In this document: one piece after another, positions 57,368 to 64,000 of the stretch | Numbering within the stretch: position 1 is the stretch's first letter | Layout: each line of letters begins with the position of its first letter | Source of the DNA: Costus lasius | Lineage: Eukaryota > Streptophyta > Magnoliopsida > Zingiberales > Costaceae | Direction of reading: 5' to 3' | DNA: 64,000 nt | Assembly (NCBI GenBank): GCA_027563935.2 | Contig: CM050453.2 | Span: 89,688,665 to 89,752,664 of the forward strand | Notes under the pieces: generated by a model | Databases searched by the model: none | Told to the model about the DNA's origin: nothing | What the model saw: the letters and a program-made list of their open reading frames with translations, nothing else | Program-made: the position numbers and the translations under genes

Positions 57368-59384
57368 TGTTGACACAGATTTATATAGAGTTTTACATGT
57401 CATTTTACTTATGAAATCATGCCTATTTCGCGACTTAGTCTCATAATTGCCTTTATTTGGATACATCTATGGAATCTACACCTATTTCGGTATTTTTGCG
57501 TTTTCAGGTCAAAACGACCACAAACAGACTAGATTCTAACACTTTTGTGGCAGAGGGGATCGTCCAAACTCAAGATGATCCCAACTAGAAGATTTCGGAG
57601 TCATAAGGTCCTTTGTTGGAAATCACGACCGGCTCCCGATCAGAATCATGCCCGTGATCATCGTTATGCCTGAAGCTGAAATTGATAAATCACGACCAGG
57701 TCACGACCAAATTCTCACCCGTGATCGCGGACCCGCCTGTTTCGAAACCGTGATTTTTATTCTGTTTTCTTCAATTTAACCCTGGGGAAAGCTCAAGGGC
57801 ACCTAGGACTTTTCTCCCTCTTTGACGAAAAGGCCTGGAGCAGCCTTTCAGAAGAGAAATCGGTGCAAGGAGTGATGATTCCATGAAGAATAGCAGCGGT
57901 GGCAACTTTACAGGGCATGGGAGCTAGCGGCAAAGTCTTCTTTCGGTTGAGCAGAGGCAGCAATCACAGAACCCTTTTTGTAGGGTATGGGAAGGAGAAA
58001 AAGATGCAGAAGAAAGGAGATAAAAGGGGTTAGAGGGAGTTCGGCAGAGGCATCACTCGGCAGAGGGATCACACGGAGAAGGGTTGTGCTTGTGAGGAGG
58101 AGGAGAAGAGCAGCGCATCTACATCTCTTGAAAACATCTGTTGCGTGAGTCTCTTGAGAACGAATCTGTAAGAAATATCTAGCATCATACTCCGCTTAGT
58201 GCATTTATTGTATGATCTTCATAAAGCAACGCAAGACCTATCTTTCTCCCGCATTTCCTGTACAAGATCTATCGTTGTGTGAAATGTTTATGGTTAAGAA
58301 CATTATCTATGCTGTTACCGTGAACATGGTAGGCTAAATACTTAGTCAGGATGTGGGGAAACCTTTGACGCCCTACTAGTTGCAATAGTTAGTTCTAATT
58401 GCCAAAGTTCTTGCTCGACCTTTTGAGTGTGCAATGCCTGCGTTACCCGAAAGGACTTGCTCGAACCTTTAATCCCTCGGGTGAGGTTTGTAAATCAGCT
58501 TTTCTAGGAGAAAAATCTCGCCTGCATAAGCTGTACTTACATGTAGGATTAAAGGAAAGCATCATCCGGAAAGGTAAGCTTGAGCCTTGAGTCGCAGGGG
58601 TGAGGTTTGTTAATCGGATCTGGAGGAGAAAACTTACCCGCAAGACTGTTCTCACTTAGGGAAATACCAAGGTGAGGTTTGTAAATCAGATCTCTGGAAG
58701 AAAAACTCGTTCGCAGATCCGTACTCACTTGAGGGGCTATAGGGAGCTTCGACGCGTCGGAGGGACTCTAGTCCGACCGCGCGTCAGACCCATTAGGTTG
58801 AGAGTTTATCCATTCTGTTGGTATGCTATGCCTACACTACCCGAAAGGGGGAGTGTTTGAGCTTTTAATCCCTCGAGTGAAGTTTGTAAATCAGCGTCTC
58901 TAGGAGGTACGCCTCGCTTGCAGACCTATATTCACTTGCGGGGGTTATAAGGAGCTTAGATGCTACGGAGGGACTCTAGTCCGACCGCGCGTTAGAACTC
59001 TACAGATTGGACCGGTAATCTTATCCGTGAAAGCAGACAAGATTATTGGAGGGAAGCTACCTATGTGACAAGGAAGCTGAGTCCCTTGAACTAAATAGGA
59101 CATCAGCAATAGAGTTTAACTATTCAACTGTAAGGAGTCACAGTGGTGAACCCATATCCTGATACATCTCCTCATTAGAATCCTCTCGTGTGATTTCCTC
59201 TATTTACATTTTTACACTTTTAATTATTTCGTTATCTTAAACTTCACCGATTTCGACATCGTCTAGCTAGCCATTTCAAGATCTATCGGTACTTGCTCAT
59301 TAGTCCCTGTGGGATCGATATTTTATTACTTCGATAGACCCGTGCACTTGCAGGAAACACCTACTATATCCATGGGCGCTATCA
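57368..59384 (+). repeat. Athila 3' LTR
   Basis: 2,017 bp, matching the 5' LTR from TGTTGACACAG to GGCGCTATCA with only scattered differences, for example an extra GACCAGGTCAC segment near 57700 that the 5' copy lacks. Confidence 0.95.
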
Positions 59385-59435
59385 CTAACTACCTAAAATA
59401 ACAAATATAAATGTGGTTAATCTTGAGATTTATCT

Positions 59436-61967
59436 TATCTTCGTTAATAGGATCAGGTGTATTCTCGTCCATGACCACTGGCGCAATTACTTTGGCCTTT
59501 TTCCTTGCTTCTATATATGTGGCTCATTTGTAGTAGGAACGTCGCTCAGCTGCCGGAATCCTCTTCCCAATTTGCTGATTCATCATCCTCCTCCTCCTGC
59601 CCCTCCTCACCATATTTCCCCCTGATTTAAGCTTATTGTTCTCTTCGACTAATTCCATAATTCTTTTATTCAATTCTTCAAGCTGCATTACTGCAGCCTC
59701 TTTACCACTACTGATTTCTTCAAGTAGTTGGTTTATTCGTGTTTTATGGTCAGCTTTCATCAGCTGACTGGCTAGGTCTGACGACTCCTTCAGACCCTTA
59801 TTTTTAGCCGAAAGACTCTGCAGCTTTGCAGCAAACTCATAACTCTGCAATTCTCCAGCCTCTTTCAGATTATTATTCTCGGCAATCTAAGACGCAATAC
59901 ATGCTTCCGACTTATTCACCAAACAATGTCACAGATGAACTTATCACCTATTATATTATTGTTACAAACAAAGTTATTAAATAGACAAAACTTATCAACT
60001 CCTTCAGGTCATAGTTTTCCTGAAGCAGCTCATACACGCGAGCCTTCAGTGTATTAGTCTCCTGAATAAGTTCCTCTAGATGTGCAGAAGGATTATTTAC
60101 CTACCAAAATATATATCATTCAGACCCTTCAACATATAAGACAATCAGATAACCATAAAATATCACATGACAAAGGAAGACTAACATTTACATGCGAATG
60201 CAACTCTGCTTTTAGTTTGGGGTGTACATTCGGTTCGGTATATTCAGTAAATACCGATTTACCAATTTTTTTGGTAAAATCGGTTCAGTAAATTCGGTAT
60301 CGGTATTGGTATCGGTAATGATTTTTCTACAAATCGGTTATCGGTATGGTATCGGTAAAATTTTTTCGGTTCGGTAAAAATCGATTTTACCGATTATAAA
60401 TAATATAATAAAAAATAATATTTTTTACCTAATAGAGTAATAGTTTTAGTGAGAAAAATTAGCGAAAATGAAGAAGTAAAAAAGGAAAATATTATAAAAA
60501 TAAAAAAGTAAAGAAAAAATATTATATAAATATTAGATATTAAATAAGTATATATAATTTTTTATTCGGTAATTTACCGAATTTACTAAATTTTTATTCG
60601 GTAAATTCGGTATCAGTAACTATCGGTATATTTCTTATTCAGTTTGGTATCGGTATTAAAAATTTTGGTAAATAATAAATCGGTAAATTCGGTATCGGTA
60701 TATTTGATATTGGTATTACCGATTGTACACCCCTACTTTTAGTGACTCATTCTCTTTAAGAAGCTCATCAATTCTGGATTCCATCTTTTTTATCTAACAA
60801 ATAAGTCCATTAAGCAATGTTAGTTGCATACATTACCATAAGAGCCTGAATAGAAAATTAACATGTCAATAACTTACTGTGTCTCTATAGAATGGCGCGA
60901 TTGCTTCTAGCTCTTCAGCATACTATTCTGCCTCTTTGGCATGCTGTTCAGCATGCTGTTCTGCCTCTTCAGCATGAGACGGTGCTAAATGACAAAAAAC
61001 CATCTCATGTGCATCGGGAACCAGGTCAAAAATGATCTGCGCATATAATCATCATGATTAGCCAATGAAGTAACAAATAATTATCTCATACAAGTAGCAA
61101 ACATACTGTGTCAACTGTCATTTACTGAGTAAGTTTATGATAAGTCAGTCTTCGGCCCATTTTCACTTTAGACCATCTGAGTAGGCGAGAGTATATACCC
61201 TCACATCTATCTTCCCCATACTCATTGTTGTACAATGTACAATGCTCATACAACCAAACCTGCAAGAGGGACATTATGTTAAATGTAATTACAAATTTCA
61301 AATTACCATAAATAAATAATATGTTCAATTGAAGAAAACTTACACAGAGCACAATGGCGCATCCAGAGAATCCACTGGGCTTTACCTTCTTTGTACACCT
61401 TGTCAAATCGTCGGTCATATAACGATATATTACTTCAACCCAATCATACTGTGTGACCTTGGATAGGTCTTCCACAACATCTACTAAAAACCCATCTAAG
61501 CTATAACTTATCCTACTAAATAAAAATGTGCAGCATATATACAGCGGTGCCAGAACCCTAGCTCTATTTTCAAGATAACCTTTATTTAGTTCATCCTCCT
61601 CCTCAAAGGCCATCTTTAGCTTACTTTCCAATAGCAAACATGTTATTCTCTTCCCTTTAAATTCCTCATTGTAGAAGGGGGACTCACTTGATTCATCAAA
61701 GTCTACCAATTCCCCTCTTCTTGGCAGTCCTAGGATGACTGCAACATCCTTTACGGTGAATTCCACAAAATTACCATTTATAGTAAATCCCTTCCTTTCC
61801 TTATCCCAGTTGGAAACCAAATACTCTATTGCAACAGAATCTATCTGAATTGCTGACCCTTGAACCAAATGACCAAAGGGAGTTATAGACAGTAATTCCT
61901 TAATCCTTGGCCATTGTGGTAATCCGGATAAAAATGTATTCATTCGGTTCCTTAAGCACCTACTCAT
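59436..61967 (-). pseudogene. Plant-mobile-domain-like plus coiled-coil gene (5' part of PMD-Ulp1 gene)
   Basis: Exon 1, 61967-61344, starts MSRCLRNRMN and holds a plant-mobile-domain/DUF1985-like fold: PFGHLVQG, YLVSNWDKERKGFTINGNFV, FTVKDVAVILGLPRRG. A phase-0 intron of 84 bp (61343-61260, GT-AG) precedes exon 2 (VWLYEHCTLYNNEYGED), which reaches TAA at 61122. Later exons encode coiled coil: 61036-60878 (Ala/Glu/His-rich, one stop), 60793-60192 (split by a MITE), about 60100-60000, and 59886 to ~59436, with heptad-like Leu/Glu/Lys, a basic RRGRRRRMM patch, TGA at 59524 and a linker EARKKAKVIAP. The first exon alone is intact over 208 codons. With the C48 exons beyond the Athila insertion this gives PMD, coiled coil, protease, an architecture known from transposon-derived plant genes. 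Confidence 0.7.
60217..60735. mobile_element. hAT-type MITE inside a coiled-coil exon
   Basis: 519 bp, ends TTGGGGTGTACA...TGTACACCCCTA, with a perfect 8-bp target duplication CTTTTAGT (60209-60216, 60736-60743). The body is made of CGGTATCGGTA / TACCGATAC repeats near both ends and an AT-rich centre. The TIR differs from the TAGGGATG family, so this is a second hAT family. Without the insertion the minus-strand exon is 75 nt (25 codons) bounded by a TTAG acceptor and a GTAAAT donor. Confidence 0.93.
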
Positions 61968-62189
61968 GCGCGGTCAAGGTACTTCCTTCTTCTTTGGGGA
62001 CTTAGCTGGCTTTCTAACACATGTCTTGTATCTAACCCTACTCCTACTTGTGTCAGCACGTGTGTCAGATCTTGTGCTACCACTACCATCACTTGAACTA
62101 CCATTGGAATTCTCACTTTGGGAGCTCATATTGCTGAAAATATCAGGAAACTATGAAAATCAAACTATATTAGGTTATTTATTATGTAG

Positions 62190-63060
62190 AAACATGGTTA
62201 AATTGCTGGTATCCACGATGATGGACACCGTGTCCACGATGTGGATACTAAGGCTGAATCCTAATTTCATCAGAATTAGGATTACATTGCTGGTGTCCAC
62301 GATGTGGAAACCAAGGCTGAACCCTAATTTCATCAGAATTAGGGTTAAATTGCTGGTATACACGATGATGGACACCGTGTCCACGATGTGGAAACCAAGG
62401 TTGAACCCTAATTTCATCAGAATTAGGGTTAAATTGCTGATATCCACGATGATGGACACCGTGTCCACGATGTGGAAACCAAGGCTGAACCCTAATTTCA
62501 TAGGATTTAGGGCTAAATTGTTGGTATCCACGATGATGGACACCATGTCCACGATGTGGACACCAAGGCTGAACCCTAATTTCATCAGAATTAGGGTTAC
62601 ATTGCTGGTGTCCACGATGATGGTGTCCACAATGATGGACACCGTGTCCACGATGTGGATACCAAGGCTGAACCTTAATTTCATTAGAATTAGGGTTAAA
62701 TTGCTGGTATCCATGATGATGGACACCGTGTCCACGATATGGAAACCAAGGCTAAACCCTAATTTCATCAGAATTAGGGTTAAATTGCTGGTAGCCATGA
62801 TGATGGACACCGTGTCCACGATGTGGAAACCAAGGCTGAACCCTAATTTCATCAGAATTAGAGTTACATTACTGGTATCCATGATGATGGACATCGTGTC
62901 CACGATGTGGAAACCAAGGCTGAACCCTAATTTCATCAGAATTAGGGTTAAATTGCTGGTATCCACGATGATGGACACCGTGTCCACGATGTGGAAACCA
63001 AGCTTAACAGTGTATATCCATGATAGTTTATTTTAAATCCACGATAATTTTAAATGACTT
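62190..63060. repeat. 84-bp minisatellite with core TCCACGAT (~9-10 copies)
   Basis: Units such as TTGCTGGTATCCACGATGAT, GGACACCGTGTCCACGATGTG, GAAACCAAGGCTGAACCC and TAATTTCATCAGAATTAGGG repeat at 84 bp (for example 62347, 62431, 62515). One unit is shortened (near 62290) and one has an extra insertion (near 62620). Each unit has two dyads: CCCTAATT...AATTAGGG and GGACACCGTGTCC. Because 84 is divisible by 3 the array is open on both strands (356 codons on +, 270 on -), which is a by-product. It lies just upstream of the PMD gene start at 61967. Confidence 0.95.
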
Positions 63061-64000
63061 TACTTACGAAGAAATTTGCAGAGGATGTTATGAACTGAGC
63101 CTGACTGCCTGAGTGACCTTGAAGTTCTCAACTTACTACTATTTACTTGCACAGGACCTCGTCAGAGCGAAAAAATGCATCAATAATTAATAACTAAAAC
63201 CATTAAGTAGTAAATACCAAATGTACAGAAATATTAAATAAAAATTACATCTCACCTGAATCGACCGGACAAATGGAGCAGTTTAGGGTTACGATTGGCT
63301 GGGGAGACGACAGCAAAACCCTAAACAGATAGGAGCCAAGGTTTTAGGCAGGGGCTAAAGAGGGCGAAGGAGAGGATCGAGGACAGATTCTGGCTTGGGT
63401 TAGGGATTCAGACGAGAACAAGGAGATCGTCAGGATGGAAGGTGAGAACCAGAGAAGTGTGCCCCTCGTGGTATCTACGCACAAGGGAGAAGGGTTTAGG
63501 GCATCGTGCGAGAGGTCGGCTAGGGTTCTCGATGTCGGCGGGAAATTTTTTCGCAGGTTCAGGGTCGACAGTGGCGTGGGAGAGAGAGAGAGAGCACGTG
63601 GGGCGGGGGTTAATGCATTCGGAAAAGTAACCCTGCTTAGCTGTAGCGCTGGGTAACGGGACGTTAACAGGAGCGAGGAGGCATTGAGATTCGTGCGATC
63701 TGACACGCTTTAAGATTTGTTTCTCAAATCGTAGGGGGCTGTGCTCAGGTATCTTGAGCAGCTCCCTTGCTCAGAAAATTTTTTCCAATGAAGGGGCTCC
63801 ATTTGGCACCTTTTCCGCTCCTTTTAACAATATAAACTTAAGTTTTCTAAAATCGATATTTAAAAACAAATAAAAATTTTAAGTTTGATTTATTTGGTTC
63901 AGGTTAAATAATTTTTTAATTATTTACACTTTTATTAATTATATTAAATATTTTTAATAAAAGATAAACCTTGTGAAACACATAAAATTTATTATTTTAA
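63061..64000. other. Right flank of the complex, no gene seen
   Basis: The 63270-63660 part is GC-rich with repeated TTTAGGG/CCCTAA words and overlapping open frames on both strands without domains. It could be the promoter or the terminal region of the PMD-protease element. From 63720 the sequence becomes AT-rich and unremarkable. Confidence 0.4.

Larger units (their letters stand above)
43885..59384 (+). mobile_element. Athila-type Ty3/gypsy retrotransposon, 15.5 kb, with nested solo LTR
   Basis: Two ~2-kb LTRs (TGTTGACACAG...GGCGCTATCA) and the 5-bp target duplication CTAAC (43880-43884, 59385-59389) define the element. Order inside: primer site, gag, protease, reverse transcriptase/RNase H, integrase, a long spacer, an env-like/extra ORF typical of Athila, and a repeat-rich 3' leader. 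Every coding region has at least one stop or frameshift, so it is non-autonomous now, but the two LTRs remain very similar with only scattered differences, so insertion was comparatively recent. It sits in an intron of the minus-strand PMD/protease gene. A 1.9-kb solo LTR of another gypsy family has inserted at 53282-55188. Confidence 0.95.

Noticed and set aside
43885..59384. Athila element as an endogenous virus with a functional envelope
   Set aside because: The extra ORF is broken, split by a solo LTR and shows no signal peptide or membrane anchor. The gene order is that of a retrotransposon.
61966..63036. Long open frames on both strands (356 and 270 codons) over the minisatellite
   Set aside because: The unit is 84 bp, a multiple of three, so one stop-free unit gives open frames on both strands. 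Translations are 28-residue repeats with no domain.

Overview
This is nuclear DNA of a flowering plant. The evidence is an intron-containing auxin response factor gene, FAR1-type and hAT-type transposases, Athila/Tat-type Ty3/gypsy elements primed by a tRNA-Asp-like site, Copia relics and several MITE families. The strong 5' GC richness of the intronless gene at 17.5 kb suggests a monocot, but the species cannot be named from the sequence. Only two genes look like host genes; nearly everything else is mobile DNA at different stages of decay, much of it nested.

Layout: 0-1.9 kb AT-rich relic sequence with one 20-bp hairpin. 1.9-5.0 kb a ~690-bp unit in three tandem copies, two of which carry the same Tourist-like MITE while the third keeps the empty site. 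5-11.5 kb unclassified repeats and one LTR-like block with a 78-bp minisatellite. 11.5-14 kb a dead Athila/Tat pol split by a hAT-type MITE. 14-17.4 kb noncoding, with a poly(A)-only retroposition scar. 17.5-19.6 kb an intact 716-codon gene for a domesticated hAT-like protein. 19.6-29.7 kb noncoding with a fold-back MITE, a GC-rich islet, a Copia RNase H relic and a complete small non-autonomous LTR element. 29.8-32.7 kb an auxin response factor (ARF) gene of 12 exons and 602 codons that lacks the C-terminal PB1 domain.

From 34.5 kb to the end the window is one nested transposon complex. Its oldest layer is a locus holding a FAR1/FRS (MULE-type) transposase relic on + and, convergent to it, a minus-strand gene relic encoding a plant-mobile-domain-like region, coiled coils and a C48/Ulp1-like protease region. 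Two tandem arrays with the shared core ATCGTGGA, in opposite orientation, flank the minus-strand gene. Into this locus went: a minus-strand gypsy element (one LTR, primer site and gag stub remain); a 3,976-bp hAT element whose 698-codon transposase is broken only by two in-frame stops; a 519-bp hAT MITE inside a coiled-coil exon; and a 15.5-kb Athila element with ~2-kb LTRs and a 5-bp target duplication, sitting in an intron of the protease gene. The Athila env-like ORF is in turn split by a 1.9-kb solo LTR.

The main candidates for something undescribed are the composite FRS / PMD-coiled coil-Ulp1 element with its ATCGTGGA arrays, and the PB1-less ARF with a non-canonical GC donor and a start-overlapping upstream ORF.
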